Virus record (IMG/VR): IMGVR_UViG_3300044970_000709
Span: 1 to 21,358 of that record
DNA: 21,358 nucleotides
From: a virus
Reading direction: 5' to 3' (one strand)
The position numbers were made by a program, and so were the translations under genes. This document shows, piece by piece, positions 11,619 through 20,408 of this stretch. The notes below the pieces were generated by a model that ran no database searches, was not told the origin of the DNA, and saw only the letters and a list, made by a program, of their open reading frames with translations. The stretch's first letter is position 1; each line of letters begins with the position of its first letter.

Positions 11619-14021
11619 TTAGGACTCAGCAAAAGCACCAGAGACGAGGTAACTCTGAGCCTGCTCCAGTGTGTCAAAGCGCAGCATCTGGTAAGCAGAG
11701 ATGCGCCAGGTGCAGGTTTCGGTAACGTCACCGCCAGAGAAGTCCAAGAACAACGACTGTGAGCCAGGCGAATAAGCCAACGCTGCAAAGGTGTACCACT
11801 TGTTTAGTGTGGGGGCTTGTAGGTTTACTACCATCTGCGCATTGGCCCTGTCCCAGACATAGACTTTTGGGTTACCTGCGATCCGCTTCATATCAAGCGT
11901 AAATAAATACCAACCTTCAACAGTGGTAATAACGGAGTTGGGAGAGTCAAGGCGTGTGAACTGAGCCGAGGTAAAGGCTGCTCGCGTGAACTCGTTGCAC
12001 TGAGAATAAATGCGGCCATCAGACACCACTGTTCCCGTCAGGTTGAATGAACCACCCCCGGTAGTCGCACCTGTATTTAATGGGGCTGTGACTACCTTGG
12101 CAGGGCCGTAGGAAGCTATCTTTGCTCCACGGGGCTCTGTATTGAACCAGCGGCCATAAGAGGCAAAACCGCTTGCGTCAATGGTGGAACCGGCTATGCA
12201 CGTTCGACCAGTCGTTATAATACTGTCACCCTTAAGCATCGTGGTGCTAGAGAATGAGTCGATTACATGGATAACAGACGAACCTGGTGTTTCCACCGTG
12301 CAAGGCGCACCTCCATACCCATCATTACCTTCAACCCTGCAACCCTTGGCAAGCACGGAAGACCTAGTGCCTTTGAGGTAGATGTCTCCGACAACACCAC
12401 ATGAACGAAACTCCGCTCTATTAATGTCCCCATCAAAGATAAAGGAACGCTTGGTAAGCGTCTGGTCTGAGCGGATTGATCCTGACCAGTTGTCGATGGT
12501 GACGGTAGCAGCGCCAGGGGAGCCTGCTTGGCCGTTCGCCTCTACCCAAACCCCATCAAACAAGAACGGTGTCGCTGGCGGCGCACCAGCGTTGTAGGCA
12601 TACACAGCGATTAGGTTGACCTCCATGATCGTGTCCCTAAACGCAAAGGCACCCGCGCCAAACGTATCATGGACATACACCGCACACTCGTTACCGCTGA
12701 ACTCCCCGGCATAGAAATACTTAACACCAGGCTGCATCGGGTCGCCGCCAAACTTATTGTTGATGCCGTAAACGCCGTATTTATTGGCGCTGAACCCGCA
12801 GGAGTAAAACTCAGATCCGATGTTGCCAGACGGGAACTGAACCCCTTTGTTTAAGTTATAGAAGCGGCATCCGACAAACTTGACATTGTTTGCGTACTCG
12901 TCTCCAGCTGCGTATAGGTTGGGGTCCGTTTTGGAGAACGTGAAGCCGACACCCGTCTTGGTGCCAACGCCGTGGAAACCAATCCCCTTGATTTCGGAGT
13001 GATAGGTCCAGTACGGCGCTGTGGATCGGTAGGTCAGCGCCGCCGTTGCCGTGTTGAACGGAATCAGAATTGTTGCGGTAGATCCATCACCCTCAATAAT
13101 TGTTTTATTGGTGATGACAACATTGCAAAGGTAGGTGCCGGATGGGATGTAGACTTTCTTCCCCGTGTTGACAGCCACTTGAATAGCTGCGCTGTCATTA
13201 GCAACACCATCCCCAACAGCCCCAAAATCCTTGACGCTAACTACATCCTTCAGTTTGGCATCAACCGTCCTGGTAACTGCTCCAGTACCAGCCTGCGTCC
13301 AATAAACACCACTGGCTTGATCGGTAGCAATTCCTGCAGCATTATTGACACAATGAACCTCTACAACGTCTCCAACTTCAAGAGCTACGGCAAAGGTAAT
13401 TGTAGTACCATTATCCGCTGTGTAATCAACATTACGTTGTTGGAGAACTCCGTTAATAAAAACCGTTTCCCTGCTGGCAGAATAGGAAAGAGTTCCCCCA
13501 TATTCACCAGCACCAGAAAATACGGTTTGGCCAGCAGTAGCAGTCGTTCTCCAACGAGTTACACCAGGGATAGTTAGCTGACCATAACGATCATCAACGT
13601 ATTTTTTTGTAACTCCGTCGTTATCCGAAGCGGGGGCTCCAAGGTTGGTGATCCTGAATCCACCCATGTTGAGAATACCAAGAAGAGTATCCCCTAGTTT
13701 GCTAATGCTGCGTGCGGTGACTTCTTGAATGGAATAAAGAAATTGAGTAAAGTTATTATTTAGATCAACTGCTTTAATTGAAGAGCCAGCAAAGAACGTA
13801 GCTTCGGTCTCTTCGTTTGCAGTTTCTCGATAGATAACGATAGCAGTGCCGTTGGCTGGTGCCGACAGGAACTGAATGGTACTGGCATTAACAAAGACAA
13901 AGGCAGTAGTGGGCGCTCCATTAAGGGTTACCTTTACGTCTGCCTCATCTAGATAAAGAAAAGACAGGGAATAGAGCGTAGTAGATCCATTCCCCGTGTA
14001 AATGTTTTGGACAATTGCCAT
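11619..14021 (-). CDS. Tail fibre/tailspike with T7 gp17-type anchor, 800 aa
   Basis: This is the primary receptor-binding protein. Residues 1-150 match the tail-attachment domain of T7 gp17 (IYTGNGSTTLYSLSFLYLDE, then SSIKAVDLNNNFTQFLYSIQ, and NMGGFRITNLGAPASDNDG). Residues 150-240 form a linker domain (INGVLQQRNVDYTADNGT). At about 259-274 VSVKDFGAVGDGVAND starts a pectate-lyase-3 beta-helix that probably binds and may cut surface polysaccharide. The last 150 residues (FNLTGTVVSDGRIY to LVSGAFAES) look like a beta-sandwich carbohydrate-binding end. No S74 chaperone is present. The ATG overlaps the 16-like gene stop as TAATG (14023-14019). The place after genes 15 and 16 fits T7 gene 17. Confidence 0.93.
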   Translation of the reverse strand: MAIVQNIYTGNGSTTLYSLSFLYLDEADVKVTLNGAPTTAFVFVNASTIQFLSAPANGTAIVIYRETANEETEATFFAGSSIKAVDLNNNFTQFLYSIQEVTARSISKLGDTLLGILNMGGFRITNLGAPASDNDGVTKKYVDDRYGQLTIPGVTRWRTTATAGQTVFSGAGEYGGTLSYSASRETVFINGVLQQRNVDYTADNGTTITFAVALEVGDVVEVHCVNNAAGIATDQASGVYWTQAGTGAVTRTVDAKLKDVVSVKDFGAVGDGVANDSAAIQVAVNTGKKVYIPSGTYLCNVVITNKTIIEGDGSTATILIPFNTATAALTYRSTAPYWTYHSEIKGIGFHGVGTKTGVGFTFSKTDPNLYAAGDEYANNVKFVGCRFYNLNKGVQFPSGNIGSEFYSCGFSANKYGVYGINNKFGGDPMQPGVKYFYAGEFSGNECAVYVHDTFGAGAFAFRDTIMEVNLIAVYAYNAGAPPATPFLFDGVWVEANGQAGSPGAATVTIDNWSGSIRSDQTLTKRSFIFDGDINRAEFRSCGVVGDIYLKGTRSSVLAKGCRVEGNDGYGGAPCTVETPGSSVIHVIDSFSSTTMLKGDSIITTGRTCIAGSTIDASGFASYGRWFNTEPRGAKIASYGPAKVVTAPLNTGATTGGGSFNLTGTVVSDGRIYSQCNEFTRAAFTSAQFTRLDSPNSVITTVEGWYLFTLDMKRIAGNPKVYVWDRANAQMVVNLQAPTLNKWYTFAALAYSPGSQSLFLDFSGGDVTETCTWRISAYQMLRFDTLEQAQSYLVSGAFAES
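13207..13236. repeat. Tailspike hinge repeat, copy A
   Basis: Partner of 11475-11504, at the linker/beta-helix boundary of the first tail fibre. The shared DNA could serve as a recombination point for exchanging receptor-binding modules. Confidence 0.7.
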
Positions 14022-17000
14022 TAGAATTCAGCCAATTGCTTAAGGTCTTCTTTGATTGTTGACTTAGTAAAGTCTCCCCTTAGTGCCTTGATGTTAGTTT
14101 CCCTCTTTTCCATGACAAGCGCACGGTAGGACGGATCCTCATCATAAAGAACATTAAGGGCCTGTGTCTTGTATTTACTAATGATACCGCTGATCTGTTT
14201 GATGTGTGGAGGCGTGTTGTCTTCGTTAGCACCAACAATCATTTCAGCAGTAATCGGCCGATTCTTATAGGCCTTGGCCATGTTCTGCCATTCCTTACGT
14301 CCAATCACCTGCTCCAATTTCTTGGGCAGTCCACTCTGGAAGAGCAGTTGACTTAGGCGTTCCCGATGTTCTGGAGCAAGACGAACTCCATTCTTACCGG
14401 TCTTGATGATGTCATTGGATGGGTAACCAATCTCTGATAGTGTCTTAACGAGCTTATTGTTTTCCACATCATAAATGCGGATAGGGCTCAAGGCGTTATA
14501 AAGGCCACCAGCATTGGAGTGAAGTTTCTTACCAGTGATCCAAGAGGTAACACTAGGAAGATCTTTACCATAGCCAGGAGCTGCTGCAATAAGCATACGA
14601 TCAAGTTCGTTCCTTGTTTCCTTCATATACGGATCAAGGGAATTAGCAAATGCTCGACGAACACCCGCATAGGGAACCATGGTATTAGCAGAGTTCAGCA
14701 GGAAGTTTAACGCACTAGGATCTTGAAGGGTCTTAGGATTGATCAATTCACCAAGCGTACCCAGACCAGACAGGAAACTCTTATCGGTATAGCCTGCCAT
14801 GATTGAATAAACAAGCTGTCGCATGACCTGACCAGCAGCATCAGCACCACCAATCTTCACAAGCCTAATGGCATCTGCCACAATAGACAGCATGGAATTG
14901 ACTGGTTCAAATGATGCATACGATACCCATTTGTTTCCAACGCGGATTGACATTGCAGGACGACCCTCTTCACGCCAGGCCTTACGTTCGTTAGGGTCAA
15001 ACGGAAGGTTACCGGTGATGTCGGTTTGAGTGGCCATCGTAATGAGTGCCCCTACAAGGAATGCACCTGTGGCTTCACGTCCCTTAAGCTCTTCAACAAG
15101 CAGATAATCTCCGCTCTTCTCAGCAGCTTCCAAGGTTCGGCGAAAGTTGCTCATCTGACGATTGATCAGTGGCACGTGCTCCAGACCATACCCAAGCAGG
15201 TTAGCAGGTGTGCGAACAAAGGGAATAAACAATTTTCCAAACGGAGCCTGATCTACAGCGTTAGCCACTGCATTCATAAAGCTGCCTGGATCCTGTTGGA
15301 ATGCCACACGTTCTGCATAATCAAGCAGATCCTTATCAAGGATACGACCAGACTGAGGATCAATACCCTTGGAATACTCATCAATGTACTTCTTGAACAA
15401 GAAATCTACATCACCTTTGTCAGCTGCATGGACCTGGGCCAGGTACATCGAATGACTATTCATCCGATAACGAGCAGCCAGGGTCTTGAAGAAGTCATCG
15501 GCACCAAGCAATGCTCGACTGGGCCAACTAAACCATGGGTTATTGAGCATGGTATAGCTCTTTTCAAGCATTCCAGCTGCAATCTTTTCCGAATCAGTAC
15601 GAGCGGCCATATTAAGCTGCTCAAGAATGGCCTTGGTTTCAAAATCCTCTACAACAAACTTAGCATTGTAGTTGACAGAATCACCAGTCTTCAAGGTAGT
15701 AGCAGCCACTTCCCATGCGTCCTGGATACCCTTATACATGCTGTGGAGGCCAGCAGTAGCAGAGTTACGCAGGATAGGATCGTTCTTAACGATACCTCGC
15801 ATATACGTGGAGAAGGGTCGTTCCAGGATGGCATAGCTGTTGCCAAACATGTTCCGAAGGTGGGTAATAGGACCCGACAACATCGATTGATACATGTTGG
15901 TCATGGCCTGTTTGAAGCCAATACCACGAGCAGCATCCCAGAATCGAACAGTCTTGGACGGATCACCACCGGCCAATACCATTGCTCGAATCAGAGCATC
16001 CATCTCTCCAGCAGCATTTGGATCGGAGCTGCGTTGAAGTTTCTTTACCTTAAGTGCCCACTCTTTAACTTCACCCATACTAAGGGCAGCCTTGGCCTCG
16101 GCACCAGCTTCATCAGCAACAGACCCAACGTTTTGCTTGAAGATATTTAAACCACTACCATAACGATAGGCGGTTTGCTTATGGAGATCCAGTAGGAACA
16201 CCAGACGATCCACCACCCGATCAAAGCTGTTGCCGTCAAATTCACCCGCTTCACGCAGGGCAGCGGCATTGGTAGCCAGATCATTGATTTGAAGAGCAGT
16301 GTCACGTACCAGAGCCTTGGTAACCAGCACACCCTTCTTGGAAAGGTAACGACCGGATACAGAATCAGGATCAATAACCTCAGCTTCCTTCATCATCTGG
16401 TAGATGGTTTGGTTGTCCAGAGGCTCACCAAGAGCATTACGGAAGTCTTCCAGCTCCTGAGCAGCACTTTTAACAATACCATCAACCGAGGTCATAGCTG
16501 CCTTGGCGGCTTCTTGAAGATCCATCCGGCTAGAAAGCTTACGAATGACATCCTCTGCTCCACCTTTGATGTTGGAGATACGGAATTGAGCATCTGTCAT
16601 CATCCGTACGGATCCACCAATATTCATTGGGGCAGAACGTACTGCCTTTGGAATAGTAGGATCACCACTGGGGGCCTTGGTGTTGTTAAGGCTTCGGTGT
16701 TGCTGACCGATTGCATCCTCAACAGGACCAGTCTTAATGGTAGCTGCTGCATCCTGAGGAAGGAGTTCCTTAGCATCGTCTGGATCATAGCCTCTTGCGA
16801 TAGCTTCGTCCAGCTCTGCCATGCTCACACGCACGTCTCCAAGGGTCTCCTGAAGGGCTCTGAACTTAGGATCGGTCTCATCTACCCCTGCCTCCTTAAA
16901 CGCGGCTTCCTGGTCCAGGTAGCGACGTTCCAGGTCCAGCAGTTGGTTCATTTCCTCCTGGTGTGCCTCACCCCAGCGCATCGACTCGGCTTCCACAGCC

Positions 17001-18004
17001 TTGACGTTATCCGCGTCCATCTGTTTCATGGCCTGTTCCGATGCCTTTAGGCCATCAGCCATAGCTTCGGATTCAGACTTGCCCGCCTTCAATGCAGCCT
17101 GAGCAGCCTTACGGCCAAATAGCAGCCATCCAGCACCATCAATAACGGCACCAAATGCACCACCTTCAAGTACACCCTTGATCTTTGCTTGGAAGATGTC
17201 ATCATCCTTTTCTGCTGCTAGGGCAAACAGAACCGAATCATGGAGGGGGTGGTTCTCAGGGACAAGGTTCCGGACCATGGTAGAAAAGTTACCATCTTCC
17301 GGTTTGGTAAGCATGAAGTCTGCCACAGCTCCAGGCACCAGACCAGAAGCCACAGCACCTTTGATTCCCTTTCCCTTTGTTCCCAACTGAATAAGAGCCT
17401 TAGGGGCCTTGGTTGCAACTGCTCTGGTTAGGACAACCAGCTCTGCCAACTTAAGGGCAGCCTGACCAATCTCTGTTTTAGGCTTTTGAAGACCAAAGGA
17501 GTAGGCAGCAGAGGTATAACGATCATTCCAAGGATCCTCGGTGGCCTTGGTTTTATTACCAATAACCTTGTTGACACCTACCTTAAGGGCATCACCAACA
17601 ACATCAAAGGTATCGAGGGTAGCTTCAACAGCACCAACACCAGCATTTAATATTACTCGTGAAGCTTCAGCATTAAACCCAGTATCTTTATTAAAAGCTT
17701 CTGCAGTTTTTTTGCGAAGTTTCTGTGTTTCTTGCTTGGTTTGCTTGTATTGCTTTTGAAGATCAGTACCTAGAATGGTATCAAGCGCACCAGTAATCGG
17801 TTCTCCAAGATCTGTGCTCAGTGCTTGTTGAATAGGTTTCAGAGGATTGACCGTTTTGGGTCCCGTTTCTCCTTGTGCCTTTTGCCGCTGTTGCGTTTGC
17901 TTCTTCTTTTGTTCCTCTTCTTCTAGTTGTTGTTGTTTGTATTCAGGGTTGTGGTAATAATCATCAACAGGCCCAAGGCCGACAGGACCATTAAGTTGAG
18001 GCAT
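14021..18004 (-). CDS. Internal virion protein, gp16-like DNA-ejection protein, 1327 aa
   Basis: This is the largest gene, at the T7 gene 16 position and almost the same length as T7 gp16 (1318 aa). T7 gp16 leaves the capsid and helps form the trans-envelope conduit. The N-terminus is charged and Gln/Glu/Lys-rich (EEEEQKKKQTQQRQKAQGE). Hydrophobic stretches that could enter a membrane appear near residues 220-235 (VASGLVPGAVADFML) and 985-1000 (GAFLVGALITMATQ). Long helical segments with Lys/Glu/Asp lie between. I see no lytic transglycosylase motif at its N-terminus, unlike T7 gp16; that domain is in the preceding gene here. No Shine-Dalgarno precedes the ATG at 18004. A terminator-like hairpin lies 36 nt upstream, and the stop overlaps the tail-fibre start. 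Confidence 0.9.
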   Translation of the reverse strand: MPQLNGPVGLGPVDDYYHNPEYKQQQLEEEEQKKKQTQQRQKAQGETGPKTVNPLKPIQQALSTDLGEPITGALDTILGTDLQKQYKQTKQETQKLRKKTAEAFNKDTGFNAEASRVILNAGVGAVEATLDTFDVVGDALKVGVNKVIGNKTKATEDPWNDRYTSAAYSFGLQKPKTEIGQAALKLAELVVLTRAVATKAPKALIQLGTKGKGIKGAVASGLVPGAVADFMLTKPEDGNFSTMVRNLVPENHPLHDSVLFALAAEKDDDIFQAKIKGVLEGGAFGAVIDGAGWLLFGRKAAQAALKAGKSESEAMADGLKASEQAMKQMDADNVKAVEAESMRWGEAHQEEMNQLLDLERRYLDQEAAFKEAGVDETDPKFRALQETLGDVRVSMAELDEAIARGYDPDDAKELLPQDAAATIKTGPVEDAIGQQHRSLNNTKAPSGDPTIPKAVRSAPMNIGGSVRMMTDAQFRISNIKGGAEDVIRKLSSRMDLQEAAKAAMTSVDGIVKSAAQELEDFRNALGEPLDNQTIYQMMKEAEVIDPDSVSGRYLSKKGVLVTKALVRDTALQINDLATNAAALREAGEFDGNSFDRVVDRLVFLLDLHKQTAYRYGSGLNIFKQNVGSVADEAGAEAKAALSMGEVKEWALKVKKLQRSSDPNAAGEMDALIRAMVLAGGDPSKTVRFWDAARGIGFKQAMTNMYQSMLSGPITHLRNMFGNSYAILERPFSTYMRGIVKNDPILRNSATAGLHSMYKGIQDAWEVAATTLKTGDSVNYNAKFVVEDFETKAILEQLNMAARTDSEKIAAGMLEKSYTMLNNPWFSWPSRALLGADDFFKTLAARYRMNSHSMYLAQVHAADKGDVDFLFKKYIDEYSKGIDPQSGRILDKDLLDYAERVAFQQDPGSFMNAVANAVDQAPFGKLFIPFVRTPANLLGYGLEHVPLINRQMSNFRRTLEAAEKSGDYLLVEELKGREATGAFLVGALITMATQTDITGNLPFDPNERKAWREEGRPAMSIRVGNKWVSYASFEPVNSMLSIVADAIRLVKIGGADAAGQVMRQLVYSIMAGYTDKSFLSGLGTLGELINPKTLQDPSALNFLLNSANTMVPYAGVRRAFANSLDPYMKETRNELDRMLIAAAPGYGKDLPSVTSWITGKKLHSNAGGLYNALSPIRIYDVENNKLVKTLSEIGYPSNDIIKTGKNGVRLAPEHRERLSQLLFQSGLPKKLEQVIGRKEWQNMAKAYKNRPITAEMIVGANEDNTPPHIKQISGIISKYKTQALNVLYDEDPSYRALVMEKRETNIKALRGDFTKSTIKEDLKQLAEF

Positions 18005-18039
18005 TTCTAATAAGGATTGCCCGCAGGCTAAAGGTTATC

Positions 18040-18072
18040 AAAGAAAAGTGGGGAACCAGCGCACCAGTTCCC
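18040..18072 (-). terminator. Rho-independent terminator-like hairpin between the 15- and 16-like genes
   Basis: On the transcript GGGAACTGG (18072-18064) pairs with CTGGTTCCC (18059-18051) around the 4-nt loop TGCG, a 9-bp stem with two G-U pairs. It is followed by CACTTTTCTTTG. Stem plus U-rich tail is the intrinsic-terminator pattern. It lies inside a late operon, so partial termination or mRNA processing that sets the 15:16 ratio is likely. Confidence 0.65.
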
Positions 18073-18086
18073 ATTAACTATGTATC

Positions 18087-20408
18087 TTATCGGAATGTTC
18101 CAGCTTCGATTTGCTGCTTAATTCGTGCTGCCAATCGCTGCCAATTACGATATGGAGTCATGGCATTACTACCAGCAGGGGCTGGAGCAAGGAAATCAAT
18201 GCTTGCAATAGTTCCATCTACTGATCTGACCCGTCCAGAACCGCCTTGTTTACCAAGAACAACTCCAGGACGAACGCTTTCACCTTCCCGTACATTAATA
18301 CTATCAAGGTGTGCATAGAGCACATCCACAGTATCTCCAGTTGCTGGATCGGTAGATTCTACGACAATCATATTGCCATAGTTCCCATTGTTACGTCGGA
18401 TCTCTTTGACCCTGCCTGGGAGAACAGCACCGAACTGTTTATCAGCAAACCAAAGATCCATGCCGGGTTGGAAAGAATTGCCTGGCGTTTCAATACGGAT
18501 GGACTGAACATTAGTGGGTGAGAAGTTTGCCCGCCCACCTCGGGCCGAATTAAAACCCGATCGTTGCATCTCCGCAAATGCCCTACGTGCTTCCCCCATG
18601 TATTGAAGGTAGCGTTTATCACGATAGGAACCCCAAGCGTTTTTACCGCCTGATTTCAAGATACTAGACATAACCCTAGCGTTGGTTTCTGGATCTTTTA
18701 GATCATCCGCACTACTAAGACCGTAGTTACGAAGACGTTGAGGTCCAAGATCACCAATCATATTTATTTGCCACAATCCGTAGGAATCATCTCCTGTGTT
18801 TGGGTTCAAATTACGAACACCAGACTTGCCAGTAGATTCTGCCATACCAATTGCAGCCATGATTACTGCTTCTTCTCCGCCAAGACCTTGATCCATAGCG
18901 AGACGAATGTAATCATTAATGCCTACAACCGCACCGGGTTTCAGATCAGTAGTAGGCTCTGTCCCTTTCCCAGACACTTCCACGCGTCTCCGGGCTCGTT
19001 GTTGAGCTTCAACAATTCTTCGCAGCTGAAGTAGTTGCTGTTGGGGATTGTTTCCGGAAGTGGCATACCGCTCGGCGGCACGAGGAGCGACAGCGCTGTA
19101 TTCAGCCAGACGCCTTGCTTCAGGAGTGGATAGGATAGGGCTTGGATCAATACCATAATGTTGTGCTTGATGGGTCAGCAGACGAACCGCGCCCCCATTG
19201 CTGCCTGTCAAAGCCTGGGCTTTAGAGGTCAATGGTTGGTTTGATTGAAGACGTTGAATGTTGTCTTCTACCTCACCCTTGGACATCAACATAGTGGAAC
19301 CAGATGTATAGCTGCGCAATTGAATGGTGCGTGGATCAAATCCAGAGGCATCACGAACGCGGCCAGCCACAGCACTTGTGCTATAGTTTCCAGCAATGTT
19401 GGGGTTTCTGCTTAGAGGCTTTGGAGTCCATCCTTTGGTGGTTGGATCCTGCCTAAAGTATTTGCTTACCTGACTGGGTATCTTAGAAAGAACGAACTGG
19501 TTAATGTCATTATCATCAACCTGCTTGTTGTTTGCAAGCCAGTAGTTGTAAGCAAGGAGTGTCAAATCATTGGAGATCTGACGAACATGAAGAGGATGCT
19601 TATCTGGATTACCAAAAGGATCCAAAGAAAGAGCACCGGCTGCTTCAAGGTGAGCCTTAACGGCTTTGTCGATGTCTTCACCGAATTGTTTGTTAAAGCC
19701 ACCACGAGAGTCAGCCTCAGCAAAGTTCTTCAGCTCATTATACATCTGTTCCGTCAGTTTACCATTCTGGAAATCAGCTTCAAGCTGACGCTCAGATGGA
19801 CGCATTCCTTGAGAAATGCCTTGACGATACTGTTGATACAGGGTATAGTCAACGTTAGCAGGTTCAGCAAGAAGCTGCCCTCGCATTTGGAGAGCCTTTT
19901 CACTGCCTTGATCTGCCAGGGTACCAAGAATGCTAATTGTTTCCTGACGAAGATTTTTTAATTGATCCGCAGGTAGATTAACATCTTGACGAGCCCTTTC
20001 CAGGATATTCATTGCCTTGTCCGCATTACGGTCAAGTTCTCTATCCTGACGCGCAGCAGCCTGATCGGCCTTTGTACGTACAGACTCTAGGGTTTTATCA
20101 AAGCTGTCTGCGTATGCTGCTCCAAGCGTAATGCTGTTAGGATCGTCTGCAATCTTTCGTACTTGAGAAAGCTTGTCAAGAAGGTCTTCAGCAATATCTT
20201 GGGGCATGGTGGAGATGGCATTGAGCGCACCTTCCATGGCACGATCAGCAGCAGCACCACGACTCAGGCCACCCTTCACTTGGTAATCAGTTACCGAGCG
20301 TTGATAGGATTCAAACAGCCCATCAACGGTTTGATCTGGATTGCTGAACTCACCTTGAACCTCACCATCCGTATCAGATACAGCTGTTTCTCGATTCTTA
20401 CGAGACAC
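18087..20408 (-). CDS. Internal virion protein gp15-like, distal part: SLT-type muralytic domain and degenerate M23 domain
   Basis: Numbered from a GTG at 20408 (773 aa). Residues 1-490 are helical, core-protein-like. Residues 505-620 form a lysozyme/lytic-transglycosylase-type domain: probable catalytic Glu524 in AAIGMAESTGKSG and the conserved SYGLWQINM (542-550). Residues 635-740 resemble an M23 beta-domain (FQPGMDLWF, GNYGNMIVV, VLYAHLDS, GVVLGKQGG), but expected zinc and catalytic histidines are replaced (Gln647, Ser736, Asp738), so peptidase activity is doubtful. The frame is open to 20690, but that extension overlaps the preceding gene and is noise-like (Pro/Leu/Trp-rich). The true N-terminus is probably the 257-aa product encoded in another frame, via an indel or frameshift. 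Alternatively this is a separate gene starting near 20408; its GTG has AAGAG too close to act as a good Shine-Dalgarno. Confidence 0.85.
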   Translation of the reverse strand: MSRKNRETAVSDTDGEVQGEFSNPDQTVDGLFESYQRSVTDYQVKGGLSRGAAADRAMEGALNAISTMPQDIAEDLLDKLSQVRKIADDPNSITLGAAYADSFDKTLESVRTKADQAAARQDRELDRNADKAMNILERARQDVNLPADQLKNLRQETISILGTLADQGSEKALQMRGQLLAEPANVDYTLYQQYRQGISQGMRPSERQLEADFQNGKLTEQMYNELKNFAEADSRGGFNKQFGEDIDKAVKAHLEAAGALSLDPFGNPDKHPLHVRQISNDLTLLAYNYWLANNKQVDDNDINQFVLSKIPSQVSKYFRQDPTTKGWTPKPLSRNPNIAGNYSTSAVAGRVRDASGFDPRTIQLRSYTSGSTMLMSKGEVEDNIQRLQSNQPLTSKAQALTGSNGGAVRLLTHQAQHYGIDPSPILSTPEARRLAEYSAVAPRAAERYATSGNNPQQQLLQLRRIVEAQQRARRRVEVSGKGTEPTTDLKPGAVVGINDYIRLAMDQGLGGEEAVIMAAIGMAESTGKSGVRNLNPNTGDDSYGLWQINMIGDLGPQRLRNYGLSSADDLKDPETNARVMSSILKSGGKNAWGSYRDKRYLQYMGEARRAFAEMQRSGFNSARGGRANFSPTNVQSIRIETPGNSFQPGMDLWFADKQFGAVLPGRVKEIRRNNGNYGNMIVVESTDPATGDTVDVLYAHLDSINVREGESVRPGVVLGKQGGSGRVRSVDGTIASIDFLAPAPAGSNAMTPYRNWQRLAARIKQQIEAGTFR

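Noticed and set aside
15026-16150. 374-codon open frame on the plus strand
   Set aside because: It lies entirely antisense to the 16-like gene. Its Cys/His/Ser/Ile-rich composition and lack of any family pattern mark it as a codon-use shadow. The 253-codon frame at 16289-17050 is rejected for the same reason.
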